Positions 26,379 to 35,913 are shown, numbered from the stretch's first letter. The stretch is DNA of 64,000 nt from Thermocoleostomius sinensis A174 (GCF_026802175.1 NZ_CP113797.1:2395026-2459025); one strand, 5' to 3'. Program-made: numbers and translations. The notes: generated by a model from the sequence alone, not told the origin.

Positions 26379-27182
26379 ATGCAAACCGAACCGTTACACT
26401 TACCGGCTGCCGTGTATATTGTCGGAGCCGGGCCAGGAGATCCAGAGTTGTTGACGATCAAGGCTCAGAAGCTATTGATGCAGGCAGATGTCATTCTGTT
26501 TGCTGATTCCCTCGTGCCGCCACAAATTTTGGATATCGCCCGTCCCAATGCCGAGATTATTCGCACAGCAAACAAAACCCTGGAAGATATGCTGCCACTG
26601 ATGCTCGATCGAGTGCGATCGAATCGATCGGTAGTGCGGTTGCATTCGGGTGATCCGTGTTTGTATGGTGCCGTACACGAGCAAATGCAAGCCCTAGCAG
26701 CCGCAGAAATTCCATTTGAGGTGATTCCAGGAATTAGTGCCTTCCAAGCCGCCGCCGCTACGCTGAAGGTGGAATTGACAGTTCCAGGACTGGTGCAAAC
26801 CATCATCCTAACGCGCATTAGCGGTCGCACTCAGGTTCCAGAGACCGAAGAACTGGCATCCTTGGCGGCTCATCAAGCTAGCCTCTGCCTGTATCTCAGT
26901 GCTCGCCATATAGAAGCTTCGCAAGCCAAGCTGATGCAACATTACTCAGCCGATACCCCCGTGGCGATTTGTTTTCGCTTGGGCTGGCCCGACGAAAAAA
27001 TTTGGGTTGTGCCGCTGAGTCAGATGTCCGAAGTCACCGAACGAGAACGTCTGATCCGCACTACGCTATATGTCATCAGTCCCGCCTTGGCAACTGTAAA
27101 TGCTGGGCTTTATCCTGATGGGCGCCGATCGCGACTCTATAGCCCCGATCATTCCCATCTGTTTCGCCCAGATAGGGGATAA
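26379..27182 (+). CDS. cobM: precorrin-4 C11-methyltransferase
   Basis: A 267-residue SAM-dependent methyltransferase of the tetrapyrrole family. It begins AVYIVGAGPGDPELLTIKA, then VILFADSLVPPQIL, VVRLHSGDPCLYGAVHEQ, EVIPGISAFQAAAA, TRISGRTQVPETE and PVAICFRLGWPDEKIW. This sequence of motifs is diagnostic of CobM/CbiF, which methylates C11 of precorrin-4 (or cobalt-precorrin-4) in corrin synthesis. The enzyme is cytoplasmic. The C-terminal 25 residues are a poorly conserved basic tail. No other cob gene is adjacent, as is common in cyanobacteria. It is convergent with the chain-length determinant gene. Confidence 0.95.
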   Translation: MQTEPLHLPAAVYIVGAGPGDPELLTIKAQKLLMQADVILFADSLVPPQILDIARPNAEIIRTANKTLEDMLPLMLDRVRSNRSVVRLHSGDPCLYGAVHEQMQALAAAEIPFEVIPGISAFQAAAATLKVELTVPGLVQTIILTRISGRTQVPETEELASLAAHQASLCLYLSARHIEASQAKLMQHYSADTPVAICFRLGWPDEKIWVVPLSQMSEVTERERLIRTTLYVISPALATVNAGLYPDGRRSRLYSPDHSHLFRPDRG

Positions 27183-27265
27183 GGAAGGGATGAAGGAAGA
27201 AGGATGGGGGGTGGGCAAAAGGTAAAAGGTAAAAGGCAACTCCTCATCCCCACTCTCCACTCGCC

Positions 27266-29278
27266 CTACTGTGCCACCCTCAAATCGGTGTAGGAGCGCG
27301 ATCGTTTTTCCTTCGTGACCACAGCAATGGCTACTCCAATCAAAGCTCCAAACACAGCGGCAGACCCCAGATCTTTCTCTAGATCATAAAAGTAATTGCG
27401 AACTGGCTCTCCAGATGGTGTCTTGATTAGCTCTGGCGCAGACACTAGTTGCCAAGTCATTTGCTGAGGTGGCACTTGAGCTTGCAACTCCTCGCGTTGG
27501 TCAAAATATTGCTGCAAAATTTTCGTCTCGGCTTGCAGTTGTTGACGCAAGTCGCCATACTGCCGCAGCACCGTTGCCAGTTCTTGCTTGCGTTGCGTCA
27601 CGGACTTCTGGGCTTCAGCGATGGTTTGCTGCCGCATTTCCATCAGGTTGATCTGATGCACGGTGCTGATGGACTGTTGCAGCAATTTCAACAGTTCTGG
27701 CTCTTGAAACACCGGATCTTGTAAATTCGACGCTGGATTAGTCACGTAGCGCTCTAAGGTGTTGACCATTTCTTGCCCTAGTTGGGCGGCTACGGTTTGA
27801 TGTTGTGCTCGCAGCGATCGCAACGCCTCATCTTCTGCTTGATAGCTGCTTAATGCCGTCACAATTTGCCGATCTAACTCGCGAAACTGTTTCAGCAGGG
27901 CTTGATACTGCCCATCGCGATCAAGAATTGCTTGAGCAATCGACTCATCAGGCTGCAAGGCCATTCGCATCTGCAACTCTTCATAATCACGCCGTGCGTT
28001 AGCTAACTTGCCCGATAACTCGGCTTCTTGCTTGGCAATTTCGGCCGATCGGGCAGAAAATAGCCGAACTTGCATCTCTAGATTCTTTAATCCATGCTGC
28101 TGATGAAAGCGCTGGATTTGATCACGCAGTTCACTCACCCGCTGTTGTGCTTGAGGAATTTGCGCGTCGATAAATTTTAAGCCCTGGCAAGCACTGTCAC
28201 GACAGCTTTCGTTGTTGTAGTCTACATAGGTTTTGGCCAATTGTTCTAAAACAAGCTGAACGCGCTGCGAGTCGGTATCGCGATAGCGGACTTCCAAGTG
28301 GCGATCGCCCTTTACCGTGATATCCAGGTTTTCACTGAAACGTTGGAAATCGAGATCAGGGTGTTCGGCTTGTAGCTGTTCAATGATGGGGTCAAGCAGA
28401 CGCGGGCTTTCCAAAATTCGAATCTGCGTCTCGGAAATCCGTTGATTGGTGTCATCAATTTGCGGAGTGGCAGCCACACCATCTTGGGGTGCCTGGGTTT
28501 GCACCACTAGTTGAAACGTGCCTTCATATTCTGGAACGCGATTGGCAACTTGTCCGGCTGTTCCGGCTGTGACGGCAATTGTTACCCCTGCTGCAATGCC
28601 CACTTGTCGAGGAATGGCAAACGATCGAGTGGTTGATTGCACGTTGCCCGGGTTCTGGTCCGGGTTCTGATTGTTGATGGGCACAGCGTCCTCAACCGAG
28701 GCTTGACTAACCGCAACAATTGAAGTATCCGAGCAAGACTGAGCCACATCGACCAGATGTGCTGAAGGAAGAGAAAGTTGGGAGGAAGATGTGGGGACAC
28801 TAGCAACAACCAAGGTTTCTGGCTCGGCTTCTGGTTTGGCTTCTGGCTCGGTCTCAGGAGTTGATTCCAGCTTTACTTCGTTTAAAGGTTGTGGTGTGTC
28901 AATCAGCCCTGTGTCAGGCTGTTGACGCTTGGATGCGGTCAGGGCAACCGCCTCGGCTTCCATTGCCCACAACATTTGGTCGATCGCCTCAAGCGATTGG
29001 ATGAGTTGAAGATCAGAGAGAGTGGGTTCAACCTCTGCCAAACGCAGCATGATATCAATTTCGCTGAAAGCCGCTGCCATTTGCGCATCCGAGATCAAAG
29101 AATCAACTTCGATGGATTGCAAAATTCGATCGGCTTGATCGAGCAATTTCACCAATTCCGGAATATCCGAGAGAGAAACATCAAATATCGGACACAGATT
29201 AGAATCCGTCGGAGAAGATGCCACTGATCTACGATGACGCAGTAAAACGGTCAATAGCTTTGTCTGATTAATCTTCAT
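27266..29278 (-). CDS. Wzz/GumC-like polysaccharide chain-length determinant with long N-terminal extension
   Basis: A 670-residue protein. The C-terminal 430 residues are a polysaccharide co-polymerase: helix RQVGIAAGVTIAVTAGTAG (about 225-243), a Wzz-type segment (EGTFQLVVQTQ, ILESPRLLDPIIEQL), long coiled coils rich in Gln, Glu and Arg (about 375-600), PQQMTWQLVSAPELIKTPS, and a final helix DLGSAAVFGALIGVAIAVV. There is no P-loop kinase domain. The first 225 residues are unusual: acidic, helical (LVKLLDQADRILQSIEV, EIDIMLRLAEV, LEAIDQMLWAMEA), then a linker with alternating Pro/Glu (PEAKPEAEPETL). That part would be cytoplasmic and may bind a partner kinase or polymerase. It is separate from the 10.5-14.2 kb export operon, which may need it. 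Confidence 0.82.
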   Translation of the reverse strand: MKINQTKLLTVLLRHRRSVASSPTDSNLCPIFDVSLSDIPELVKLLDQADRILQSIEVDSLISDAQMAAAFSEIDIMLRLAEVEPTLSDLQLIQSLEAIDQMLWAMEAEAVALTASKRQQPDTGLIDTPQPLNEVKLESTPETEPEAKPEAEPETLVVASVPTSSSQLSLPSAHLVDVAQSCSDTSIVAVSQASVEDAVPINNQNPDQNPGNVQSTTRSFAIPRQVGIAAGVTIAVTAGTAGQVANRVPEYEGTFQLVVQTQAPQDGVAATPQIDDTNQRISETQIRILESPRLLDPIIEQLQAEHPDLDFQRFSENLDITVKGDRHLEVRYRDTDSQRVQLVLEQLAKTYVDYNNESCRDSACQGLKFIDAQIPQAQQRVSELRDQIQRFHQQHGLKNLEMQVRLFSARSAEIAKQEAELSGKLANARRDYEELQMRMALQPDESIAQAILDRDGQYQALLKQFRELDRQIVTALSSYQAEDEALRSLRAQHQTVAAQLGQEMVNTLERYVTNPASNLQDPVFQEPELLKLLQQSISTVHQINLMEMRQQTIAEAQKSVTQRKQELATVLRQYGDLRQQLQAETKILQQYFDQREELQAQVPPQQMTWQLVSAPELIKTPSGEPVRNYFYDLEKDLGSAAVFGALIGVAIAVVTKEKRSRSYTDLRVAQ

Positions 29279-29794
29279 GATTAAACTTCCTCCAACTGGA
29301 CGCTAAGCAGGTATACTGTGTCCCCTGATCCAGGATTACCGAAATCGCCCCCCTGATCCGGAAATTTCGTAATGAGGGTAGACTCTGGAAACCGACGGGA
29401 AGCAGATGCGCCATCTAACGTTAATGAGTCGGTAGCGCAAAGACTCGTTGTAAAATTTCTAACCTTGAATCACTTGGGGGTGAAGTGGAAACAGAGGAAG
29501 CCGTGCAAGTTGCTGGCGATCGGCTTCAGCAAGTGGGTTTGATGCCGCGTCAGGAGAAACCACAGGAAAAGCGGCTCGTGAATTCCAAGTTCGGGGATCT
29601 GTCTGCGCTAGTACAGCTAGCCATGACAAAAAGAGCTTGCAACAAACTAGCCTCAAGCTCTCTTCCGATTGGTGTTTTTTGCACTTGTGTTTTGCAATGA
29701 TAGCAGTGCGAAGTCAGGTGAGGGAGGGTTATCATGTCACCCTATTCAGTTAAAATTTCCATCACCTGATACTGTCCTACTTTATTCCATGCTT
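29279..29794. other. intergenic region
   Basis: 516 bp between two minus-strand genes. Short ORFs here look non-coding. It holds a near-duplicate cccctgatcc block (29321-29362) and the minus-strand terminator at 29626-29661. Confidence 0.4.
29626..29661 (-). terminator. intrinsic terminator for the AGCS symporter gene
   Basis: On the minus strand, agagcttg (29661-29654) pairs with caagctct (29639-29632), followed by tttt. It lies about 134 bp downstream of the symporter stop. Confidence 0.7.
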
Positions 29795-31429
29795 CTATCG
29801 CTGAATCGATTCTTCCGAAGTTTGTAGAGCAAGCTGTTGCTCGTAGGTAGGCATTTGTCCAGAAATGAGTCGTTGCCAATAATCTTTCAGATCGGCCGCC
29901 ACCTCGTTAGAAAGGATGTAACAGCCAAGCAGATTGGGGAATGCCATGCCCAGCAGCAACAGGTCGCTAAAGTCAATAATCAGCGATAGGCTCGCCAAAC
30001 ATCCCAAAAAAGTGAATACCACATAGATAATCTTGAAGACGATCGTGCTGCGTTCTCCAAACAAATAGCCCCAAGCCTGTACGCCATAATAGCTCCAGGA
30101 AATGATCGTCGAGAAGGCAAACAAACAAACAGCAATACTCAGAATCACAGGAAACCAACCAATTACATCGGCGAACGCACTGGAGGTCATTTGCACACCG
30201 CTTAACTCTTCTCCAGTGTTTTGGTAGGCTCCTGTTAACACAATCACGATCGCCGTCATATTACAAATCACGATTGTGTCAATAAAAGGTTCTAAAAGTG
30301 CCACAATGCCTTCGCGAATAGGTTCATCAGTACGAGCCGCTGAGTGAGCAATGGCGGCTGAGCCAATTCCGGCTTCATTGGAGAACGAACTGCGGCGAAT
30401 GCCCTGCACCATGACGCCAATAATCCCGCCCCCTACTGCGGTTGGAGCAAAGGCTTCTCGAAAGATAGTAGCGATCGCACCGGGAACTTGCGGTAGATTT
30501 GCCAAAAACACAATCAAGCAGGCAGCGATGTAAATAACCGCCATCGCAGGAACTAATTTCTCGGCAACAGCCCCAATGCGACGAATTCCGCCGATGATGA
30601 CAACTCCCGCTAAGAGGGCAAGCACAATGCCAAATAACCAAGCTGGTAGCCCAGGGAAAAGACCAGAAATGGCAGAATAGGCCTGATTGGCCTGAAACAT
30701 GTTGGCTCCGCCCAACGATCCACCCAGCGTCAAGATACAAAACAGCACCGCCAAGCCTTGCCCCAAAGGCCGCATTCCTCGTTGCGATAGACCACTCGTG
30801 AGGTAATACATGGGGCCACCCAACACCGTGCCGTCTGCTAACACACGGCGATACTTCAGCCCCAGCGTACATTCCACAAACTTACTGACCATGCCAAATA
30901 GCCCGGCCATCGTCAGCCAGAACATTGCTCCTGGCCCACCCAATTGAATCGCTACGGCTACCCCAGCAATGTTGCCCAAGCCAACCGTCCCAGATAAAGC
31001 CGTCGCCAACGCTTGGAAGTGGGATACCTCGCCATCGTCGTGGGGGTCATCATACTTGCCCCGTACGACATCGATCGCATGTTTGAAGCCGCGAAAATTG
31101 ATGAAACCCATGCGAATCGTGAAGAAAACGGCCGCCACAAACAACCACAACACGATGAAGGGGAAACCATTCTCCCCACCAATGGGAAAGAACAGAATGG
31201 TGGCCAAAAAGTTGACAATGGGTTCAATGATAGCGTTGGCGATATTGCCACCCGGTTCTGCCTCCTGAGCCACAGCGCTTGGAGCAAAGATCATCATCAG
31301 CCCAATTAAAATCGGTATGGCATACCAGGTTTTGTGCTGCCAAGTGGTAGTGTCTAGCCGATGGTGCAGGCGGTTGATAATCAATCCAGCCTGAGTTTCA
31401 ACGTTGATTTTTTGTCTCTTCATAACCAC
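29795..31429 (-). CDS. alanine/glycine:cation symporter (AGCS family)
   Basis: A 544-residue sodium- or proton-coupled amino-acid carrier with about ten membrane helices. Family signatures are RGKYDDPHDDGEVSHFQALATAL and SGTVGLGNIAGVAVAIQLGGP (the AGCS substrate-site motif), then FVECTLGLKYR, GGPMYYLTSGL, GIRRSSFSNEAGIGSAAIAH and ARTDEPIREGIVALLEPFIDT. It imports alanine or glycine. An N-terminal hydrophobic stretch ending APSAVAQEA resembles a signal sequence before the first helix, a little longer than the usual family start. Internal Met 3 is an alternative start. A terminator lies downstream. It is divergent from the universal stress gene, with 650 bp between. Confidence 0.93.
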   Translation of the reverse strand: MVMKRQKINVETQAGLIINRLHHRLDTTTWQHKTWYAIPILIGLMMIFAPSAVAQEAEPGGNIANAIIEPIVNFLATILFFPIGGENGFPFIVLWLFVAAVFFTIRMGFINFRGFKHAIDVVRGKYDDPHDDGEVSHFQALATALSGTVGLGNIAGVAVAIQLGGPGAMFWLTMAGLFGMVSKFVECTLGLKYRRVLADGTVLGGPMYYLTSGLSQRGMRPLGQGLAVLFCILTLGGSLGGANMFQANQAYSAISGLFPGLPAWLFGIVLALLAGVVIIGGIRRIGAVAEKLVPAMAVIYIAACLIVFLANLPQVPGAIATIFREAFAPTAVGGGIIGVMVQGIRRSSFSNEAGIGSAAIAHSAARTDEPIREGIVALLEPFIDTIVICNMTAIVIVLTGAYQNTGEELSGVQMTSSAFADVIGWFPVILSIAVCLFAFSTIISWSYYGVQAWGYLFGERSTIVFKIIYVVFTFLGCLASLSLIIDFSDLLLLGMAFPNLLGCYILSNEVAADLKDYWQRLISGQMPTYEQQLALQTSEESIQR

Positions 31430-32079
31430 AACGATCGGGTATAATCTGCACTCAATTTGATAGTTACTAATCCAGCTTGTTGTCGGCGAAGTACAGCCAA
31501 TTATGGAAACGTACCAGTGTAATTGGGACAGTGAGCTAGTTTGTAAAAAAACGCAAAAATCCCCACGCTTTCATCCAATACCACTTCTCGTGGATCAATT
31601 TTTGTTAAGTTAAACACGCTTACAACAAACAGTTCCTTCTTTCAACCGCAGGATCGATTCATCCCGATGACACAATCTCTCCCGAGAGAGTTGCATCTTA
31701 ATCAATAGCTTTGATTTGAGGCAGTTTCTGAATTTTAACTTTGTCCTTCAACTGTCTTGATCTCTAGTGGAATACTCGAACGCGGACATAAGCGTACCTC
31801 TGGTTGTAAAGCAATTCATTGCCGCAACTAGCCGACCAAGACTCTGCAAAATGACTTGATTTAAGATTTTTATTAATTTAATTTGGCACAGAGAATGATA
31901 ATTCTAGGTGATTTAATCTACGACATTCGATCGCTAGCGTTGCAATATGGAACGTTTTACCTTGTGTGAACCCGTACTGTAGCGAAACTAACAGCCAGTT
32001 TGGCGAAAACACTGCTGATAGTTAAAGTAAACAATTCATTGATATTAGAACAGTCAACTTAATCGTCAGGTGAAACAGA
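31430..32079. other. long divergent promoter region
   Basis: 650 bp between the AGCS gene (minus) and the universal stress gene (plus). AT-rich near 31860-31900. No protein gene, riboswitch or repeat was recognised; no glycine-riboswitch core was found before the symporter. Confidence 0.4.
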
Positions 32080-32511
32080 ATGAGCCTATTTTCAACCGAT
32101 CGCATTTTAGTGCCTATTGACTTCTCCGATGGAGCCTTTACGGCCTTGTCCCAAGCCATCGATTTTGTTGGCGACCCAGCCCGCGTGTATGCCTTGCATG
32201 TTTTGCAACCTCTAGAACCAACTGATCCGGCGGTTATCTGGCAAACGCTGGACGATCAGACCCGCAAGCAACATGTTGAGAAAGCTTTTTTTGAACGGTG
32301 TAGCGACGCTAAGTATCAAGGGCTACATTTTGATGTGGCGATCGGCAACCCCAGTTCTGAAATTGTTGACTATGCCAAACAACACAACATCGATTTGATT
32401 GTGGTATCGCCGCATGGTCGTACAGGCCCGCTGGGGCGGTTTTTGCTGGGGTCGGTAGCGGAACGGGTTGTTCGTCATGCCCACTGTCCGGTGTTGGTAG
32501 TGCGTAGGTAA
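32080..32511 (+). CDS. universal stress protein (UspA family)
   Basis: A 143-residue single-domain USP. ILVPIDFSDGAFTALSQAIDF forms the first strand and helix, YALHVLQPLEP the second strand, and the ATP-binding signature is VVSPHGRTGPLGRFLLGSVAE, the G-2x-G-9x-G-S pattern seen in nucleotide-binding members. It probably binds ATP and acts in general stress; the partner is unknown. It is monocistronic, followed by a stem-loop. Confidence 0.95.
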   Translation: MSLFSTDRILVPIDFSDGAFTALSQAIDFVGDPARVYALHVLQPLEPTDPAVIWQTLDDQTRKQHVEKAFFERCSDAKYQGLHFDVAIGNPSSEIVDYAKQHNIDLIVVSPHGRTGPLGRFLLGSVAERVVRHAHCPVLVVRR

Positions 32512-32550
32512 ACCTATCCTATGCACCAAAGCTGACCTCTTCAACCTTAA

Positions 32551-32571
32551 ACCCGACAAAAAAAGTCGGGT
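32551..32571. terminator. stem-loop after the universal stress gene
   Basis: acccgac (32551-32557) pairs with gtcgggt (32565-32571) around a seven-A loop, 40 bp after the USP stop. The following plus-strand bases (atgtttgc) are only weakly T-rich, so terminator function is likely but not certain. Confidence 0.5.
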
Positions 32572-32735
32572 ATGTTTGCGGTGTTTTGCGGCCCATGCTA
32601 CGATGCTCGGCAATGGTTAAAAGGCTATGCGCTGTTATTGCGCGAATTGATTCGTGGTTTAGCACGCTGTGACTGAGTATTCGCTAGCTATTTGCTGTGT
32701 TGATGCTGTTGAGAAAAGGTATCTAGGACGATCTC

Positions 32736-34043
32736 ATGACCCAGGCAATCCCAACTTCAACTTCGACCTCTACTGCCGCCACCTTCACGGCTCTTAAATG
32801 TAAAGAATGTGGGGCTGAATACGAACCCAAAGCAATGCATGTTTGCGAATTTTGCTTTGGGCCGCTGGAAGTCACCTATGATTACAGCGCTTTGGCTCGA
32901 ACGGTAACTCGCCGTAGCATCGAGGCTGGGCCAAAGTCTATCTGGCGCTACCGTTCTTTTCTGCCAGTTGCCAGTGAAACACCGATTGATGTCGGGACGG
33001 GCATGACACCCCTCTTGAAGGCTAACCGCTTGGCACGTCGCCTGGGTCTCAAGCAGTTGTTCATCAAGAATGATGCCGTTAACATGCCCACTCTCAGCTT
33101 CAAAGATCGGGTGGTATCAGTAGCCCTCACCCGTGCGCGTGAACTGGGCTTCACCACAGTGTCTTGCGCTAGTACTGGAAATTTGGCAAATTCTACGGCT
33201 GCGATCGCGGCTCATGCCGGGTTAGACTGCTGTGTGTTTATTCCCTCGGATCTCGAAGCGGGCAAGATCTTAGGAACGCTGATTTATGGCCCAACGGTGA
33301 TGGCAGTGCAAGGCAATTACGATCAGGTGAATCGCCTCTGTTCGGAAGTGGCCAACACGCATGGCTGGGGCTTTGTCAACATCAACTTGCGTCCGTACTA
33401 CTCGGAAGGTTCAAAAACCTTGGGGTATGAGGTAATTGAGCAACTAGGCTGGCAACTGCCCGATCACATTGTCGCTCCTTTGGCTTCTGGTTCTCTCTTC
33501 ACCAAGATCTATAAAGGGTTTCAAGAATTTACTCAGGTTGGCTTAGTCGAAGGCAAGTCGGTACGCTTCAGTGGGGCCCAAGCCGACGGCTGCTCTCCGA
33601 TTGCTCAAGCCTTCAAGGAAGGGCGCGATTTCATCAATCCAGTCAAGCCCAGCACCATTGCCAAGTCGATCGCCATTGGCAACCCCGCCGATGGAGTGTA
33701 TGCCGTAGATATTGCTCGCAAGACCAACGGCAACATCGAATCAGTCACCGATCAAGAGATCATCGATGGCATCAAGCTGCTAGCCGAAACCGAAGGCATC
33801 TTTACCGAAACAGCAGGGGGCACAACAATTGCCGTCCTGAAGAAACTGGTAGAAGCGGGCAAAATTGACCCAGATGAAACCACCGTTGCCTATATCACAG
33901 GAAATGGACTCAAGACCCAAGAAGCGGTACAAGGCTATATTGGCGAACCATTGACAATCGAACCCAAACTCGACAGCTTTGAGCGGGCCCTAGAGCGCTC
34001 TCGCACCCTCGATCGATTGGAATGGCAACAAGTACTAGTTTAA
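32736..34043 (+). CDS. thrC: threonine synthase
   Basis: A 435-residue PLP enzyme that converts O-phosphohomoserine to threonine. A four-cysteine N-terminal zinc-ribbon-like part (CKECGAEYEP, CEFCFGPLE) precedes the fold-type II core. GMTPLLKANRLARRLGL and NMPTLSFKDRVVSVAL carry the PLP lysine; CASTGNLANSTAA is the phosphate or substrate loop; then VNINLRPYYSEGSKTLGYE, VAPLASGSLFTKIYKGF and TETAGGTTIAVLKKL. The cysteine-bearing extension is found in the cyanobacterial and plant-like ThrC type. A ThiS/MoaD-like carrier protein starts 96 bp downstream on the same strand, a possible functional link. Confidence 0.95.
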   Translation: MTQAIPTSTSTSTAATFTALKCKECGAEYEPKAMHVCEFCFGPLEVTYDYSALARTVTRRSIEAGPKSIWRYRSFLPVASETPIDVGTGMTPLLKANRLARRLGLKQLFIKNDAVNMPTLSFKDRVVSVALTRARELGFTTVSCASTGNLANSTAAIAAHAGLDCCVFIPSDLEAGKILGTLIYGPTVMAVQGNYDQVNRLCSEVANTHGWGFVNINLRPYYSEGSKTLGYEVIEQLGWQLPDHIVAPLASGSLFTKIYKGFQEFTQVGLVEGKSVRFSGAQADGCSPIAQAFKEGRDFINPVKPSTIAKSIAIGNPADGVYAVDIARKTNGNIESVTDQEIIDGIKLLAETEGIFTETAGGTTIAVLKKLVEAGKIDPDETTVAYITGNGLKTQEAVQGYIGEPLTIEPKLDSFERALERSRTLDRLEWQQVLV

Positions 34044-34139
34044 AGACTGTAGCCATTAATCTAGAGCCATTTGTCTTCTTCTTTCTCCTTCCTGCTTGGT
34101 TCTCTTGATTCACCCTTCATTACGTTTACCGTTCAAGCT

Positions 34140-34415
34140 ATGTCTGTTAAAGTTCTAATTCCTACACCTCTGCAAAAATTTACCCGCGACCAAGCCACGA
34201 TTGAATGTGAGGGCAGCAACATCACTGAGTTGCTAGATTCGCTTGAGCAGGATTTTCCTGGTATCAAGGCTCGTTTGTGCGACGATCAAGGTGAACTGCG
34301 TCGTTTCATTAATTTCTACGTCAATAGCGAAGATATTCGCTTCTTAGATGGTAAGAATACTCAACTCAACGCTGGTGATGAAGTCAGCATTGTGCCAGCA
34401 GTTGCAGGTGGTTAA
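34140..34415 (+). CDS. ThiS/MoaD-family ubiquitin-like sulfur carrier
   Basis: A 91-residue beta-grasp protein from the ATG at 34140 ([15 protein letters not shown]). It has [54 protein letters not shown] and the terminal Gly-Gly that is thiocarboxylated by an E1-like enzyme. The reading frame upstream to 34071 is not family-like. MoaD serves molybdopterin, ThiS serves thiamine and CysO-like members feed cysteine or homocysteine synthesis. Here it follows thrC by 96 bp, which favours a role in sulfur or aspartate-family amino-acid metabolism over molybdopterin; no moa genes are nearby. The pathway is inference. Confidence 0.9.
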   Translation: MSVKVLIPTPLQKFTRDQATIECEGSNITELLDSLEQDFPGIKARLCDDQGELRRFINFYVNSEDIRFLDGKNTQLNAGDEVSIVPAVAGG

Positions 34416-34434
34416 TCCGCTGAAACTCTGCGAA

Positions 34435-34830
34435 TTATTTCAGAGCATAATCAGCTTGATACTCAACTAACTCAATTTCATTACCGTCTGGATCATTTAC
34501 ATAAATCCGAAACTTGGTCTCTGGAGATGACATTGTATAGTACTCAATGTTGTTCGCCTCTAGAGACATTTTCATCTTTTCGCCATTCTCAATGACGAGA
34601 CCGACATGATTGATGCCAATTTCCCGATAGGGTTGGCGTTCCCGCTTCATCGCGGGTTGATGATTGAGCGCTAGATAAAACTGCTGATTGCCTAAATGTA
34701 TCCAACGATCGCCCTGCCATTCTCCTTCTGCCCGCACAAACCAGTCTGGAAACAAAGTCTGGTAAAACGTTTTAGAGGCGTCAATATCGTGACAGGATAA
34801 ATTAATATGTTCAAACCGCTGAAAATTCAT
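34435..34830 (-). CDS. VOC family (glyoxalase-like) protein
   Basis: A 131-residue vicinal-oxygen-chelate protein with two beta-alpha-beta-beta-beta units: FEHINLSCHDIDASKTFYQTL and GINHVGLVIENGEKMKMSL, ending YVNDPDGNEIELVEYQ. Metal ligands would be the His in HINLS, Glu or His in the second module and the Glu in NEIELVE. Members include glyoxalase I, fosfomycin-resistance enzymes and dioxygenases; substrate cannot be told. The ATG at 34830 has an aggag site 6 nt upstream and is preferred over the in-frame Met at 34854. It is convergent with the carrier-protein gene. Confidence 0.88.
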   Translation of the reverse strand: MNFQRFEHINLSCHDIDASKTFYQTLFPDWFVRAEGEWQGDRWIHLGNQQFYLALNHQPAMKRERQPYREIGINHVGLVIENGEKMKMSLEANNIEYYTMSSPETKFRIYVNDPDGNEIELVEYQADYALK

Positions 34831-35061
34831 AACGCTTCTCCTATATGAGGTCAATAGGATTAATAGCTAAATCGTACTCGTTATGAATATGAGTTGTCTA
34901 TCAGCATTCTTACCTACTGTTATTCAAGCTTGTTAATATTCAAACGACGAACTCCGCTGCCTCGTCTGCGAAAAAGGCTCGTGCGTCACCATTGCTTAGC
35001 ACGAGACCTGGTAATTTGAACGATTAGCTGAACGTATTGTTTGCTGTTATCGTGAACGTTC

Positions 35062-35913
35062 TCAGCGCCGCTTTTTCAGCTTCGGTTGACCTTGAGTATT
35101 AATGTCTAGTTCCTCGCGCCGAATGGTTTCTTCGGCACTTACAGTGTCTCGATCGACTTCTTTACGAATCTGGACTTCTTCACTTACAACCGCTTCTTTG
35201 CGAATATCAGGGGTTTCTTCATAGACTTCCATGCGGGCAACTTCGCCTTCTCGGAAATCTACTTGACTAGCATCAACCGCCTGGTGGTTGGTTGGCTGAG
35301 TCCGCTCAATCACAACCCGCTCTTTCTCAATCGGAACCGAGACATGGGTAGTTTCGGTTTCAACCCGCTTGCCGATCACTGCCTCACCTGTTTTTTGCCG
35401 CTGCTTGTTAGCAACTAGGCGTTCCTCATACAGCTTCAAGGACTGGCGGTTCTGATCGCTTAGGTTATACAAATCCGGATCGCGATCGTAATCATAGGTA
35501 TCGCGATCATAAGCAGGATCTGAGGAAGTTGAAGGCGCAGTGGACCGATAAACATTCCGCACGTGCTCTTCGTGTTCGTAGTCAATCTTGTCTAGATCAT
35601 CAAAGTCTGGCAAAGATTCAACTTGGTGCTTAGTCAAACCTTTAGCATAAATGCGGCGCTCGTGAGTATTGATATCGGCTCGCCCAACAGGCAACAAAAC
35701 CTTTTTCCCAAAGATCCAGAAGCCTGTATCGACTACAAAGTAGCGAAAGCTACCATTCCGATCATCCACGAGAATGTCGTAAACAGAGCCAACCTTGTCG
35801 ATTTCCCGTTCATCATTGCTTTGAGCATAGACGTCATAGTTTTTGATGTCATCATTATCGGTAGCATTATGACGGTAATCCGAATAGAAATCTCCAAGTT
35901 TTAGAAGTGGCAT
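35062..35913 (-). CDS. PRC-barrel and DUF2382 (YsnF/AvaK-type) protein
   Basis: A 283-residue soluble, highly charged protein. The N-terminal PRC-barrel includes GSVYDILVDDRNGSFRYFVV and KKVLLPVGRADI. A Tyr/Asp-rich linker (about 115-160, YDRDTYDYDRDPDLYN) follows, then DUF2382 with LKLYEERLVANKQRQKTGEA, VIGKRVETETTHVSVPIEKE, and repeated EEVQIRKEV and EETIRREEL. This architecture is common in cyanobacteria and radiation- or desiccation-tolerant bacteria; the related AvaK is an akinete marker. Function is unknown, with stress or differentiation suggested by relatives. A gaggag ribosome-binding site precedes the ATG. Confidence 0.9.
   Translation of the reverse strand: MPLLKLGDFYSDYRHNATDNDDIKNYDVYAQSNDEREIDKVGSVYDILVDDRNGSFRYFVVDTGFWIFGKKVLLPVGRADINTHERRIYAKGLTKHQVESLPDFDDLDKIDYEHEEHVRNVYRSTAPSTSSDPAYDRDTYDYDRDPDLYNLSDQNRQSLKLYEERLVANKQRQKTGEAVIGKRVETETTHVSVPIEKERVVIERTQPTNHQAVDASQVDFREGEVARMEVYEETPDIRKEAVVSEEVQIRKEVDRDTVSAEETIRREELDINTQGQPKLKKRR

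Noticed and set aside
31430-32079. Glycine riboswitch upstream of the AGCS symporter
   Set aside because: Considered because of the substrate, but no tandem-aptamer core was visible.
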